Numbered from the stretch's first letter, positions 1 to 8,609 are shown. The stretch: 27,010 nt of DNA from JAGVXH01 sp043810285 (GCA_043810285.1 JBDROH010000011.1:1-27010); one strand, 5' to 3'. Notes: generated by a model from the letters alone, not told the origin. Program-made: numbers and translations.

Positions 1-1443
1 TTTCTTATCTGTCCAAACACCATCATTCAAATATTGAATAGTTGTTTTATTAACAGTATTGTCATCTACAAAATTAGTAGCCCTCATTAAATAAGACTCT
101 CCTTCTGTTGTAGCTGCATAAGAAACGATGAAATATGCATCTGTATCCTTATCGAAGGTAATTGTAGTAGTATTGCTTGTAACTAACTTATTAGTATCAT
201 CCTTACCAATTCCAGAGAAAGGTCCTCCTGCAACTCCATAAAGGAATTCTATATCAGCAGTAGTAGTTTTCAATGGAAAATCATTAAGAACGGCATAAGT
301 GTCTGAACCTTGCGCTATCTCAATAACTTCTTCAGTAGGATATGTTACGCCACCATAAGACAATTTTACAACCTCAAATCCTGGCATTATAATTTCAGTA
401 TCTTCAGTAATAAATAAGTCATCATCTGCAGCCCATGTAAGCTCAATGCTTGCAAGTGTTGCAGTTGCAGTGCTTAAAGGCGCAGTACCATTAGTTAAAG
501 TAGCACTAACTCCTGAAACAGCAACATCGTTAATCTGAATTTCAGAACCATCAGTAAGTTTTAACTTACCAGAACCGACGCTGAATTCCACCTTACTAAT
601 ACCTGTATCTTTAGAAGAATACATAATATCCTTAATACCGATGTAAGTACCATCACTCAACTTATATGTTTCACCTTCAGCTAAGCTGTTAGTAGTTTCA
701 CCATTAACAGTTAACTTAACCTCTGCTGAACCAATATAGTTAATAGAAGCCACATAAGAAGTTCCTTCAACATTTAAAGTTGTAGATTCTCCTTCAGCCA
801 AGATTGTATCTGTAGCCGAATCTAGTAATGTAAGAATCAAATGAGTAGTACTTGAACTATTAGATAAAACATAATATGTCTTACCCATAATAGGTAAACT
901 TGTAGTAACTAAATCATCAATAAGTGGCTCATCACTAAAAGTTATAGTATAGTTCAGAACATTTTGTGCTGAAGCAATCCTAAAACCTACAGTAGGCTCG
1001 TTATCGATGTAATCATTATCCTCAAACATAGATAGAACGGAAGCATTTACTTCAATCTTCTGAGTATAATCAAATTCATCATTGTCATTATCGATATATT
1101 TACCTTCAGCTAAAAGCGTAGGTAATTCATCTTCATCTAATGTGGATATGATAGTATTCAGATTGTCTCCTATATGAAACTTAGTAGATGTCTTCTCAAA
1201 TTTGTAAGAATCGCCGTCTGATGTAACTGTAGTAGCACCTGTTCCAACAGCACTTGCATCTAAATTAGAGGCAATACTGGAAGCTGCGATATTGTCCGAA
1301 GGAGCTGCATTAGCACCAACAACAATTGCAGTGTTACTTGTGAAAGGAGATGGATAAGATGCAGCAAATGCTGTACTAATAGTCATTCCAATCAAAGCAG
1401 TACTTGCTAAAACCGTCATAGCTTTTCTAAATATTTTTTTCAT
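1..1443 (-). CDS. S-layer protein, N-terminal 481 codons (3' end outside the window)
   Basis: Reading from the ATG at 1443 down to base 1 gives 481 codons with no stop, so the gene continues past the left edge. The product starts with a Sec signal peptide (MKKIFRKAMTVLASTALIGM, then a small-residue stretch ending AFA-A). Next comes the segment IVVGANAAPSDNIAASSIAS. This resembles the N-terminal domain of archaeal S-layer proteins of the methanococcal type (an IVVG.NAA..D...A..IA pattern). The remainder is Thr/Ser/Asp/Val-rich, with beta-sandwich-like repeats and no cysteines, as expected for a secreted lattice protein. It would form the cell's outer paracrystalline coat. A perfect Shine-Dalgarno sequence and a strong BRE/TATA promoter suggest high expression. 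The family call rests on the signal peptide and N-terminal motif; no profile search was run. Confidence 0.8.
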   Translation of the reverse strand, partial: MKKIFRKAMTVLASTALIGMTISTAFAASYPSPFTSNTAIVVGANAAPSDNIAASSIASNLDASAVGTGATTVTSDGDSYKFEKTSTKFHIGDNLNTIISTLDEDELPTLLAEGKYIDNDNDEFDYTQKIEVNASVLSMFEDNDYIDNEPTVGFRIASAQNVLNYTITFSDEPLIDDLVTTSLPIMGKTYYVLSNSSSTTHLILTLLDSATDTILAEGESTTLNVEGTSYVASINYIGSAEVKLTVNGETTNSLAEGETYKLSDGTYIGIKDIMYSSKDTGISKVEFSVGSGKLKLTDGSEIQINDVAVSGVSATLTNGTAPLSTATATLASIELTWAADDDLFITEDTEIIMPGFEVVKLSYGGVTYPTEEVIEIAQGSDTYAVLNDFPLKTTTADIEFLYGVAGGPFSGIGKDDTNKLVTSNTTTITFDKDTDAYFIVSYAATTEGESYLMRATNFVDDNTVNKTTIQYLNDGVWTDKK

Positions 1444-1450
1444 TATTATA

Positions 1451-1459
1451 AACCTCCTT
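1451..1459 (-). promoter_or_regulatory. Strong ribosome binding site of the S-layer gene
   Basis: On the minus strand AAGGAGGTT lies 7 bases before the ATG at 1443. It closely matches the archaeal anti-Shine-Dalgarno and is the best such site I saw in the window, where many genes look leaderless. It fixes the start codon. Confidence 0.85.
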
Positions 1460-1460
1460 T

Positions 1461-1600
1461 CAGCACCATTAGTTTAGCCGCCTTGTTCAAGGCCGCGGAA
1501 ATCCGCGTTCAACATTTTCTAATAGTCTGGCAGGTCTTATAACTAGGGAGCGTTATAAGTGTCATCACTAGGGGTCCCTATATGAACACTGACTAGTCAG
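1461..1600 (-). promoter_or_regulatory. Highly structured 5' leader of the S-layer mRNA
   Basis: Reading the minus strand 5' to 3', the leader holds a series of inverted repeats. They are a perfect 12-base palindrome CTGACTAGTCAG (1589-1600); an interrupted hairpin GTGT-CAT/ATG-ACAC around TAGGG/CCCTA (about 1560-1588); an 8-bp stem CTTATAAC/GTTATAAG with an 8-base loop (1536-1559); CGCGGA-AA-TCCGCG (1494-1507); and GCCTTG-AA-CAAGGC (1480-1493). The last two are GC-rich and directly adjacent, in an otherwise very AT-rich spacer, and end about 20 bases before the Shine-Dalgarno. No reading frame of note is present. The element may stabilise the mRNA, insulate the ribosome binding site or act as a control RNA. 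I do not recognise it as a known RNA family. Confidence 0.65.
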
Positions 1601-1643
1601 CATTATTGATAAACAACAACGCTAGTACTAATACCTATTTTTC

Positions 1644-1660
1644 CTTTATAAAGTTTCCCG
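1644..1660 (-). promoter_or_regulatory. BRE/TATA promoter of the S-layer gene
   Basis: On the minus strand CGGGAAA (1654-1660, BRE-like) directly precedes CTTTATAAAG (1644-1653). This is a textbook archaeal promoter and predicts a transcript start near 1620-1626, giving a leader of about 180 nt. Confidence 0.7.
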
Positions 1661-1699
1661 TAATCTCCTCAAAATTCTTCTAAAAATGAATGTTTTTCG

Positions 1700-1740
1700 A
1701 GGTTTATTTATAAACCTTATGTTATTCTATAAAAAATAAC
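1700..1740. promoter_or_regulatory. Two inverted repeats in the divergent intergenic region, operator-like
   Basis: AGGTTTA-TTTA-TAAACCT (1700-1717) is a perfect 7-bp inverted repeat that itself contains a TATA-like core on the minus strand. GTTATT-(8)-AATAAC (1721-1740) is a second repeat. They lie upstream of the S-layer promoter and of the regulator gene at 1871. They could be a second promoter or operator sites. The rest of 1741-1822 shows only AT-rich sequence. Confidence 0.4.
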
Positions 1741-1822
1741 ACTTTCAACCAAGAAGTTTTACCTATTCAATTCCTTAAATTTCAATACCAGGTATAAAAT
1801 CCCTCATATATCTAAAACATAA

Positions 1823-1834
1823 GATTTATATATC
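1823..1834 (+). promoter_or_regulatory. TATA-like promoter of the regulator gene
   Basis: GATTTATATATC is centred about 43 bases before the ATG at 1871, giving a short leader with no Shine-Dalgarno. Further TATA-like runs sit at 1836-1844 and 1851-1860, so the exact element is uncertain. Confidence 0.4.
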
Positions 1835-1870
1835 TAAATAAATATCCCTCCTATATAAAATTCCATTAGA

Positions 1871-2227
1871 ATGGCAGAGAAAAAGAAAACAAAGATAAGA
1901 TATGTTGATGTAAACGTAAAAAGTGGAAACTTCGTTTCAAAACTTTTAGGAGAAAGCAAATCGCAGGATTTTTCAGACATCAAACTTCTAAGAAGCCTTC
2001 TAAGTAATGAGAAAGCACGAATCCTTTATACCCTAAAATCAAAAAAACCAAAGTCAATTTATTCCCTATCAAAGATACTGGAGAGAGATTTTAAATCGGT
2101 CAGAGAAGACATAAAAGTTCTAGAAAGATTTGGATTCATCGAATTCCATGCTGAAAAGACCGGAAAAAGAGAATCATTAAAACCTGTCTTAGTAATTGAT
2201 AGACTCCAAATAATGATTGATATCTAA
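1871..2227 (+). CDS. Winged-helix transcriptional regulator
   Basis: A 118-residue protein with a basic N-terminus and a winged helix-turn-helix over about residues 43-110. It has a helix with LSNEKARILYTL, a recognition segment around LSKILERDFKSVREDIKVLE, then a wing (FGFIEFHAEKTGKRESLKPV). This layout resembles the small archaeal DNA-binding proteins related to HVO_A0114 (MarR/ArsR-like fold). It probably binds promoter DNA in the cytoplasm. It is divergent from the S-layer gene and convergent with the surface cluster. Its stop overlaps the stop end of the pilin-like gene at 2224 by 4 bases, so transcripts must run into each other. The likely targets, the S-layer promoter or the inverted repeats at 1700-1740, are inferred from position only. 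Confidence 0.75.
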   Translation: MAEKKKTKIRYVDVNVKSGNFVSKLLGESKSQDFSDIKLLRSLLSNEKARILYTLKSKKPKSIYSLSKILERDFKSVREDIKVLERFGFIEFHAEKTGKRESLKPVLVIDRLQIMIDI

Positions 2228-2718
2228 ACCTTGCTACAAGTTTTAATCCTTACAATCAAACTTTCTGATACAGAAACCATACTCCTTTGTGCAGCCAAAA
2301 CAGAACCTGTGCAGTTTCCTTCAACAATTCTCAAAAGACTTTCCCCATCCTTAACAAAGAAATCTAATTGATAAGCTCCAACCGTAGCCTCACTATCCAT
2401 TACATCCCCTAAAACATCTCTTAAACTTTCATTCAAATAATCACACGCCGAGCGTCCCAAATTTATACAATCATCATCTTTATAACAACTCTTAAACGAC
2501 TCATAAAAACTATCGTATTCTGGTTCAAAAACAATCGCGCACCCAGTTGTATGCTTCATAATCGAAGCCAACATATTTTCAATCGCAAGACTATTAACTG
2601 GTTCTGGAGAATTTCTCACAGAAATAATCAGGAAAACCATCAGGCCAATTATCACGAGCACCACTATCAAAACAAAACCTACCATCTCCTGTTGCCCTTT
2701 CAAATTTCTAAATTTCAT
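2224..2718 (-). CDS. Class III signal peptide (pilin-like) protein, last gene of the cluster
   Basis: A 164-residue protein with a short basic leader ending LKG, then QQEMVGFVLIVVLVI and a long hydrophobic helix (residues 8-33). This is the arrangement cut by archaeal prepilin peptidases (EppA/PibD) after Gly before Gln. The C-terminal part is predicted to be extracellular and has six cysteines (as in TTGCAI, SCYKDDDCI, SACDY, GNCTG, KTCSKV), likely disulphide-bonded. The ATG overlaps the TGA of the gene upstream (ATGA at 2715-2718), so the two should be translationally coupled. No specific family recognised. Probably a minor subunit of the surface apparatus encoded by the cluster. Confidence 0.75.
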   Translation of the reverse strand: MKFRNLKGQQEMVGFVLIVVLVIIGLMVFLIISVRNSPEPVNSLAIENMLASIMKHTTGCAIVFEPEYDSFYESFKSCYKDDDCINLGRSACDYLNESLRDVLGDVMDSEATVGAYQLDFFVKDGESLLRIVEGNCTGSVLAAQRSMVSVSESLIVRIKTCSKV

Positions 2719-3227
2719 TTGCTAATCACTCCCACAACCAATTTTCCAATCTCACATTTATCATAAACATACCCAATTTCCTCAATCCTTTTACAAATCG
2801 AAACATAAGTAGAATATGTCTTCACACTTTCTTGACTACTCTCATAAATTTCGAAATAATTACAATTCAATGAAGGACATTCTACCAATTCGTCAAACTT
2901 CGGATAAATTTTATAAACTTTCACAGAAGCCACGGACCAAAATTCAGAATAATGAGAACCAAAATTCCCCGACATAATCCTCAATTTATCTTCATCTAAT
3001 GACAACGACTCATGCGAATCATAATTCAACTCAGGCATATCCGCAATAACCTTCAACGATGAAATTGCTTGCTCCGTCTGCAACTGCACCACACTTTTTG
3101 TCACATCTCCAAGCTGAATCCTTAAAAAAAACAGCCCGACCAAAATAAAAAACAAAAAAACAGCCAAAATCATAAATGCCATTTGCTGAATTTGCATCTG
3201 CCCCCTATTAATTTTTTCTAATTCCAT
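2715..3227 (-). CDS. Class III signal peptide (pilin-like) protein
   Basis: From the ATG at 3227 the product is 170 residues. A GTG three codons earlier is possible, but the N-terminus MELEKIN matches the MELVKIN start of the paralogous position at 4707, which favours the ATG. The leader ends NRG and is followed by QMQIQQMAFMILAVF and a hydrophobic helix, fitting a prepilin cleavage site with Gln at +1 and +5. After the helix come a short heptad-like stretch and a domain with four cysteines (ECPSLNC, ICKR, DKCEIG). The start overlaps the end of the previous gene by 10 bases and the stop overlaps the next start by 4. No named family recognised. Confidence 0.75.
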   Translation of the reverse strand: MELEKINRGQMQIQQMAFMILAVFLFFILVGLFFLRIQLGDVTKSVVQLQTEQAISSLKVIADMPELNYDSHESLSLDEDKLRIMSGNFGSHYSEFWSVASVKVYKIYPKFDELVECPSLNCNYFEIYESSQESVKTYSTYVSICKRIEEIGYVYDKCEIGKLVVGVISK

Positions 3228-4165
3228 AATCCACACTTCTCCCCCTCATTTTTTCTTCCAAAACTACTAGCGATAGAATATAATCCATTCAAATCAGCAA
3301 CCGTCGCATTAATCGTAATACCATTCCAATAAATCAAATCAACCTTCAAATTAGTATTACAGTTTCGAGCACTCATTAAATCAGCCTTATCAATAAGCTC
3401 TTGAGCAATCATCCCCGTCCGATACATCAATCGTCGAACATTACAATCATAAATTCCTCTGTCTGAAAAAATTGCGGCATACATTAAATTCCCTACATAA
3501 TCCATTCCAATCCCATACCTCTCGACACTCCCCCAATCGTAAACTGACCTACAACCAAACAAACAAGAACCACGAACCTTCACATCACAATCACTTCCTG
3601 AACCAAAACAAACCTTGATTACATCCTCAGAAGTACAATTATCTGTTTCAATATTTGGAATATTCATCCCCTCAATCTCCTCGACAATATCCTCGGGAGC
3701 ATTCAAAAAACAATATCTCTCCGAGGTCAAAAAAATCAAATCAGCAACCTTATATGGAAATTCAAATGGTTTCGAAAAGACATAATATTCCTTCCCCGAA
3801 CTTGCTTCTGAAGAAAAAATATATTTATCCTGGATTGGTACCTCTTCACCAGGAATATTCCACTCTTCACCAACATCAGATTTAGTCGAAACAGAAATCA
3901 TATGCTTTCCAAATTCTTCATCAAAACAAAAATTATTTATTCGAGTTTCCTGCTTAAACAAAATTTTCCCGAAAGAACCTTCAGAAAATCCTGCCTGTAA
4001 TGGGTCACTAATTATAGAAATGCTCTTCGCAATCTCCGTGTCTGTCTGATACCTTATACTATCTCCAGCTTTCATCGCACCATAAATTGCCAAAACTAGA
4101 ATCGCAGTTCCTGCAAGAATAGCAAATAACCAAACAAAATTAAACTGTCCATTTTTTTTATTCAT
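3218..4165 (-). CDS. Class III signal peptide (pilin-like) surface protein
   Basis: About 315 residues from the ATG at 4165 (TGATG overlap with the previous stop; a GTG one codon earlier is also possible). The leader MNKKNG is followed by QFNFVWLFAILAG and a hydrophobic helix, consistent with prepilin-type processing at Gly-Gln. The remaining 280 residues form an extracellular domain with paired cysteines, notably NNFCFD, RYCF, DNCTS, a run of four (KVCFGSGSDCDVKVRGSC then GC), and CNVRR/RNCNTN near the end. This is larger than a major pilin, so it may be a minor or tip subunit. No known domain recognised. Confidence 0.7.
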   Translation of the reverse strand: MNKKNGQFNFVWLFAILAGTAILVLAIYGAMKAGDSIRYQTDTEIAKSISIISDPLQAGFSEGSFGKILFKQETRINNFCFDEEFGKHMISVSTKSDVGEEWNIPGEEVPIQDKYIFSSEASSGKEYYVFSKPFEFPYKVADLIFLTSERYCFLNAPEDIVEEIEGMNIPNIETDNCTSEDVIKVCFGSGSDCDVKVRGSCLFGCRSVYDWGSVERYGIGMDYVGNLMYAAIFSDRGIYDCNVRRLMYRTGMIAQELIDKADLMSARNCNTNLKVDLIYWNGITINATVADLNGLYSIASSFGRKNEGEKCGLWN

Positions 4166-4707
4166 CACTCAACCCAAACCAATTTATCATAGAAATCTTT
4201 CTTAATAGTTAAACCATCCTCGACATTAACACAATAGGGATTTTTTACATCACTAATTTTAGAGATATCAATATGGTTAATCCACTTCCATTCCATACCC
4301 TTGCCTTCTCTAGGGGGGATTAAAAAAACATTTGCTTCGTAAACATAAAAATCTTTGATAAACTCGTAATCCTCTCCCCGATTAGTTATCGTAGCAGATA
4401 AATTCGCAAAACAGACCTTATCAATTTCCGATGGTAAGTTTATATCAAAATGCGAAGAACTCGACTGCCCTCGCCAAGCATCATCAACAGAATCTTGCAA
4501 CTCCTGGTAAAACAATCCCACACTAGAAGTCCGACCAAAATCCAAAAAAGATTTGATTCCTACAAACGCAACTACAATAAAAATAACAATCAAAAATAAA
4601 GAGAATATCATCCCAAAAGGCAACCCCATCATTTGTTGCCCTCGTTTATTAACTCCACATTCTAAATTTCTCCAAGAAACCTTCTTATTTATTTTAACCA
4701 ACTCCAT
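4165..4707 (-). CDS. Class III signal peptide (pilin-like) protein
   Basis: About 180 residues from the ATG at 4707; a GTG at 4713 would add two. A GAGGTG at 4711-4716 is the ribosome site candidate, only 3 bases from this ATG. The leader is unusually long (about 24 residues) and ends NKRG before QQMMGLPFGMIFSLFLIVIF, fitting prepilin cleavage. The exported part is short, with two cysteines (KVCFAN, PYCVNV) and a predicted beta-rich domain ending KLVWVE. The gene starts 7 bases after the Cys-rich giant at 4715 and its stop overlaps the next start. Likely a structural subunit of the same apparatus. Confidence 0.72.
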   Translation of the reverse strand: MELVKINKKVSWRNLECGVNKRGQQMMGLPFGMIFSLFLIVIFIVVAFVGIKSFLDFGRTSSVGLFYQELQDSVDDAWRGQSSSSHFDINLPSEIDKVCFANLSATITNRGEDYEFIKDFYVYEANVFLIPPREGKGMEWKWINHIDISKISDVKNPYCVNVEDGLTIKKDFYDKLVWVE

Positions 4708-4714
4708 AAACACC

Positions 4715-6808
4715 TCATAAAAAATTTTGACTTAATCTCACCACAATAGAACAATCCGCATCCTCGTTTTTAAATTCGTCCCGACATTTTATATAATAAG
4801 TCTTGCCTTGTACCCATTCAGCAACATGAACCGTCGAATTAGCATAAGGCATTTGAGTTCCCTCATCAAAACTAAAATCACAATTATCCAAACTATAAAT
4901 ACATTCACTATCTCTAACCGTAACAATCTTTAACATCTGGTCCTCCTCATAAACTCTCGCAACAACCGGCGCACTTTCATCAATATCCAACGAAAACTCC
5001 ATTATATCTTCTACAACATTACCTCCCTCATCGACGCATTTAATATAATATTCGTAATCCCCTGCGTCTAAATCTAATCTTTGCGTATGAATGCCATCCT
5101 CCATATTTGTATCATAAAACATAATATAATCGTTATCTTCTCCCGTAGTTGAGTAGAAGCAAACTGCCTGCCCCCCATTACATCCAAACAAAGTCTCAAC
5201 ATATAACTCAACTGGAGAAGGTCTAACCCCTCCGAAAATTGTCCCATTCGGTTGCAAGTTATTCATTTTTAATCCAGTACTTCCTCGAAGACTGAAAACA
5301 TAACTCTCCTGATTCTCATTTCTGTCTTCATCTGCTTTTCCTGGTTGGTCTTTGCATCTCACATAAAAGTTAGTTTCATCTCGAGCAATCCCTGTTAAAT
5401 TCGCTTTGCAAGTAAATAACTGTGCCGCATTCATTTGATACAACTCACTCGAACAAACCATCCCATTTTGCATATTATCATAATCTTGATTCTGAGAACT
5501 CCATCTACAATCCGAAGGTTCATTAATATAAAACTCGACCTCTGCATTAGATTGCTCCTCAGCGACGCAACCACCATTAATAATCGAACTAGCTCTTATC
5601 TGCGGAGCCGTACTATCTGGCGTAGGGTCAATACAGAACTTCACAGCATACTCTGCCGAATTCTCGTTACCTTGTTTATCTCGACACCTAATAAAAAAAG
5701 TAAGATCCTTTCCATTTTCTAAAGGGAACGAAGAATTCTCAATAACTTTTGCTCCCGGTAATGAAAACCTCTCCGAGTGATTATAAACATACAAATTATT
5801 CCCCCCCATAAATGAAACCATATCATCAAATTTCAAAGTATGATTAAAATCAATCTTACACTGTGCTGGCTCGTCGCTGTTAACCCCAAATTCCAAAGGA
5901 GTAAACGCCCTCAAACAACCATCACTACTATCTGAATAAACAATATTAAATCCAGGCCCTGGTGGAGAATTCCTCACATTAGTATATCTATGACCAAAAG
6001 TTAGCTTACTCTCATCTGGACTGAGAATTGGAGGATTAGTATCATCGTGCCGAACAGTTATACAATTCTCTTGATTTGTCCCTTTATTTACCAACTCGCA
6101 ATTCTGTCCAAGTGCTTTGCAACGATATTCCGAACAAGGTAAATCAGGGTCATTACATTCTTCACAAGCGTCCCCTCCAGTCGGAGCCTGCCAAGGCATA
6201 CAATTAAACTCAACATTTTTCGTACTCTCTTTTTTATACATTGCAACAAAAACCATAATCCCAATACCCAGGCCAATAAGTCCTCCATACTGTCCTAAAA
6301 CTGCATAATTCTCAAACATAGCCCCCTCTGCAAAACTATAAGTCTCTAATACGTTATAAGCTCCAACTCCCAGAGCCATTGCCGTCGACAAAGCTTTAGT
6401 ATTTTTCTCACTCAATCCAAACATACTTCCAAGCATTTGTCCAGCCATATATGCAAGTGCCACCCATTGAATACCTGTAAGAAGACTATCCATACCTCCC
6501 CCCTTTACAAGATTTTCCCCACCAAATGTCTTTGACAACCACGAACTTCCACCAAGCACAGGAGTATTAAGGCTTGATACTTTTGCGGCAGAAGTTAAAT
6601 AATAATTAGGAGGAGCTATTGGAACAGTTTGCATTCTGCCAAGGAATAATCCTCCCGACGTTGATGCTATTGTAGCCGCCCCTCCCGCCCCACTAACAGG
6701 CGTAGCAGAATAAATTATATAACTAAAAGCAAATAGCGATACAATCATCAAAATAATTTGAAAACTCGCAGCCCCCTTTTTCCCAAAATCTCTCAATTTA
6801 TTTTCCAT
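4715..6808 (-). CDS. Cys-rich surface giant, second half (Ig-like repeats), paralogue of the C-terminal half of the 9989-13642 gene
   Basis: 697 residues. The N-terminus FGKKG-AASFQIILMIVSLF is prepilin-like, with Gln at +5. Several hydrophobic, Gly-rich stretches follow (about 108-190). Then comes a Cys-rich box starting CMPWQAP (C203) and including CSEYRCKALGQNCELVNKG, and DDTNPP at about 255. Four Ig-like repeats then run to the end, most closing on a motif such as YYIKCRDEFKN, FFIRCRDKQGN or FYVRCKDQPG, with an earlier Cys in each. The box, the DDTNPP and the repeats align well with residues 741 onward of the 1217-residue giant. The start overlaps the stop of the preceding gene (TAATG), so the 598- and 697-residue proteins are coupled and together match the single-gene giant. 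Probably membrane-anchored, with repeats outside the cell. Confidence 0.75.
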   Translation of the reverse strand: MENKLRDFGKKGAASFQIILMIVSLFAFSYIIYSATPVSGAGGAATIASTSGGLFLGRMQTVPIAPPNYYLTSAAKVSSLNTPVLGGSSWLSKTFGGENLVKGGGMDSLLTGIQWVALAYMAGQMLGSMFGLSEKNTKALSTAMALGVGAYNVLETYSFAEGAMFENYAVLGQYGGLIGLGIGIMVFVAMYKKESTKNVEFNCMPWQAPTGGDACEECNDPDLPCSEYRCKALGQNCELVNKGTNQENCITVRHDDTNPPILSPDESKLTFGHRYTNVRNSPPGPGFNIVYSDSSDGCLRAFTPLEFGVNSDEPAQCKIDFNHTLKFDDMVSFMGGNNLYVYNHSERFSLPGAKVIENSSFPLENGKDLTFFIRCRDKQGNENSAEYAVKFCIDPTPDSTAPQIRASSIINGGCVAEEQSNAEVEFYINEPSDCRWSSQNQDYDNMQNGMVCSSELYQMNAAQLFTCKANLTGIARDETNFYVRCKDQPGKADEDRNENQESYVFSLRGSTGLKMNNLQPNGTIFGGVRPSPVELYVETLFGCNGGQAVCFYSTTGEDNDYIMFYDTNMEDGIHTQRLDLDAGDYEYYIKCVDEGGNVVEDIMEFSLDIDESAPVVARVYEEDQMLKIVTVRDSECIYSLDNCDFSFDEGTQMPYANSTVHVAEWVQGKTYYIKCRDEFKNEDADCSIVVRLSQNFL

Positions 6809-8604
6809 TAATTTTCCCCCTCCCCACTAATCGCAGCAATAACTCTCCCACTAAATCCACTACTAATTATATTCACATTATTCGGACTAAACTTTCTGTT
6901 ATTCCCATCAACATTCCATTTGTATCCGTCATCAGTATAAACTCCTAAATAATTTACATAACCCCCGCAATCACCAAGACTCGAACAAACCCTATTAGAA
7001 TTCAAAGCCCAACCATCTTCTAAACATTCGCAATTCTCCACACATTTCTTAGAACCTAACAATCCTTCTTCATATTTTACCTGGCACTTTGCATTAGCAA
7101 TACCACATATTTGTTTAGCACTACCTTCCTTCCAAAATTCTAATCCTGGAGGAAAATTAGGCACACAAACTCCTGCTATCCCACTAACTGATATTTTCAC
7201 CCCATAATCATCCTCTCCAAAAAGTGCGTTTCCCGTCGCAATAACATTCCCTGTAGCAGTAGGATTATTAAACATCTGTTCCCCAGAATTAGGATTAGAA
7301 AAACTAGTACTTTGTCCTCCTTGGACTCCACCCAAAATCATTCCAGTTACCGTCGGCAACCACATACAATCAACCCTGTCCCTATTGATACAATCCTTTT
7401 CATCACCAATCATCGTACAAGTCTGCCACCTATTCACCCTACAAGCCGCAGTCCCAAAATCCCCCATACTAGTTTCAATCGAATTCTCCAAACAAACCTC
7501 ATTCCTAAAATCTGCACAAGGTTCAACCCTAACTTCTCCATCGACACAAAGTTCTCGGTAATATCTAGAACCAACCATATCTGCACCATTACCTACAAGG
7601 TCATCATAAACACACCACGCCTCGCCATTCATCCTCCGATTCCCATTTCTATCTACACATTCCGTCTTCTGACAATAATAATCGCTCCCTTCAGGTTTAC
7701 CTACTCCAAATAACCCGTCCCACTTTGCACATCTCGAACCAAGTAAGTATTCACAATTCCCACAATTATTATTAGAACCATCATTCTCTGCACAAACTTC
7801 CCCAGATTCTGCAACTCGCCCGTTATTCCAACTCACAGCTTTATTTGAAGAATAAACGTTCTCCCTATTTCCACAAGAGTCAACCCAATAAACTTTCCCC
7901 TGATAACACGTAGTAGAAGTCTGCTTAGCACAAGCAGTGTTTAACTCTTCTGCCGAACAAAGATAATCCTTATAGAATTTTTTCTTATTAGAAATATCTA
8001 CAGAGATACTAGAATTATTTCCCACAGACTCTACTTCATTTCCCGCACCGCAATCATCTCGAGTAGTGAACTTACAAATTCTCTCAAAATCCTTTTCATA
8101 AACACAAGCACCCATATCCTGAGCCTGAGCAGTTGCAATACAATCAACTTCAGAGGATATATCCGTCTTATAATTATTCTCTACGCCAAACAACGTTGAC
8201 AATCGTTTACATCTAATTAATGAAACAAACGCCGCCTGGTCTGCAATAATACAACAACCTAAATGACATTGAGGTATTTGCGCGATTTCCCTAGAATCCC
8301 AAGTACCCTCACTAGCATCACAAACTCTTTGCGGAGTGTTCTCCATACAAATCCCGCTTTCAGAATTATAACACGTTCCCAACCTACAATAGGAAGTAGT
8401 CTCACACGAAGTCGGAGCTACCTTGAAACCATTATCACAATTTTCTTCTCCAGTATTAATACACCAAGCACCTTCATCAGTTCTCTCACAACAAACACTT
8501 GGACTCGAAAGAGTTGCAGCCGCACTTACCATCGTCGCCAAATAAATGAACAAGGACATAACTAAAAATATTTGCTGAAAAATAATTACTCTTTTTTTAT
8601 CCAT
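6808..8604 (-). CDS. Cys-rich surface giant, first half, paralogue of the N-terminal half of the 9989-13642 gene
   Basis: 598 residues from the ATG at 8604; an upstream start would overlap the previous gene and adds nothing conserved. The N-terminus MDKKR-VIIFQQIFLVMSLF looks like a pilin helix with Gln at +5. It is followed by dozens of cysteines in a pattern shared with the 1217-residue paralogue: early CC pairs, VDSCGN, then WCVYDDLVGNGADMVGSRYY, VEPCADFRNEVC, ICG, and CSSLGDCGG near the end. These are presumably disulphides outside the cell. A Ser/Asn/Gly-rich insert lies at about residues 425-470. The protein ends after SGRVIAAISGEGEN, at the point where the paralogue runs on into its Gly-rich membrane region. 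No enzymatic motif seen. Confidence 0.75.
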   Translation of the reverse strand: MDKKRVIIFQQIFLVMSLFIYLATMVSAAATLSSPSVCCERTDEGAWCINTGEENCDNGFKVAPTSCETTSYCRLGTCYNSESGICMENTPQRVCDASEGTWDSREIAQIPQCHLGCCIIADQAAFVSLIRCKRLSTLFGVENNYKTDISSEVDCIATAQAQDMGACVYEKDFERICKFTTRDDCGAGNEVESVGNNSSISVDISNKKKFYKDYLCSAEELNTACAKQTSTTCYQGKVYWVDSCGNRENVYSSNKAVSWNNGRVAESGEVCAENDGSNNNCGNCEYLLGSRCAKWDGLFGVGKPEGSDYYCQKTECVDRNGNRRMNGEAWCVYDDLVGNGADMVGSRYYRELCVDGEVRVEPCADFRNEVCLENSIETSMGDFGTAACRVNRWQTCTMIGDEKDCINRDRVDCMWLPTVTGMILGGVQGGQSTSFSNPNSGEQMFNNPTATGNVIATGNALFGEDDYGVKISVSGIAGVCVPNFPPGLEFWKEGSAKQICGIANAKCQVKYEEGLLGSKKCVENCECLEDGWALNSNRVCSSLGDCGGYVNYLGVYTDDGYKWNVDGNNRKFSPNNVNIISSGFSGRVIAAISGEGEN

Positions 8605-8609
8605 CTTAA

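Noticed and set aside
1589..1600. 12-base palindrome CTGACTAGTCAG as a restriction or integration site
   Set aside because: It lies in a row of other inverted repeats in the S-layer leader and has no direct repeats or mobile-element remains around it, so an RNA role is simpler.
7312..7713. 133-codon plus-strand frame opposite the 598-residue Cys-rich gene
   Set aside because: Thr/Ile/Pro-rich sequence without any recognisable motif, antisense to a conserved paralogue.
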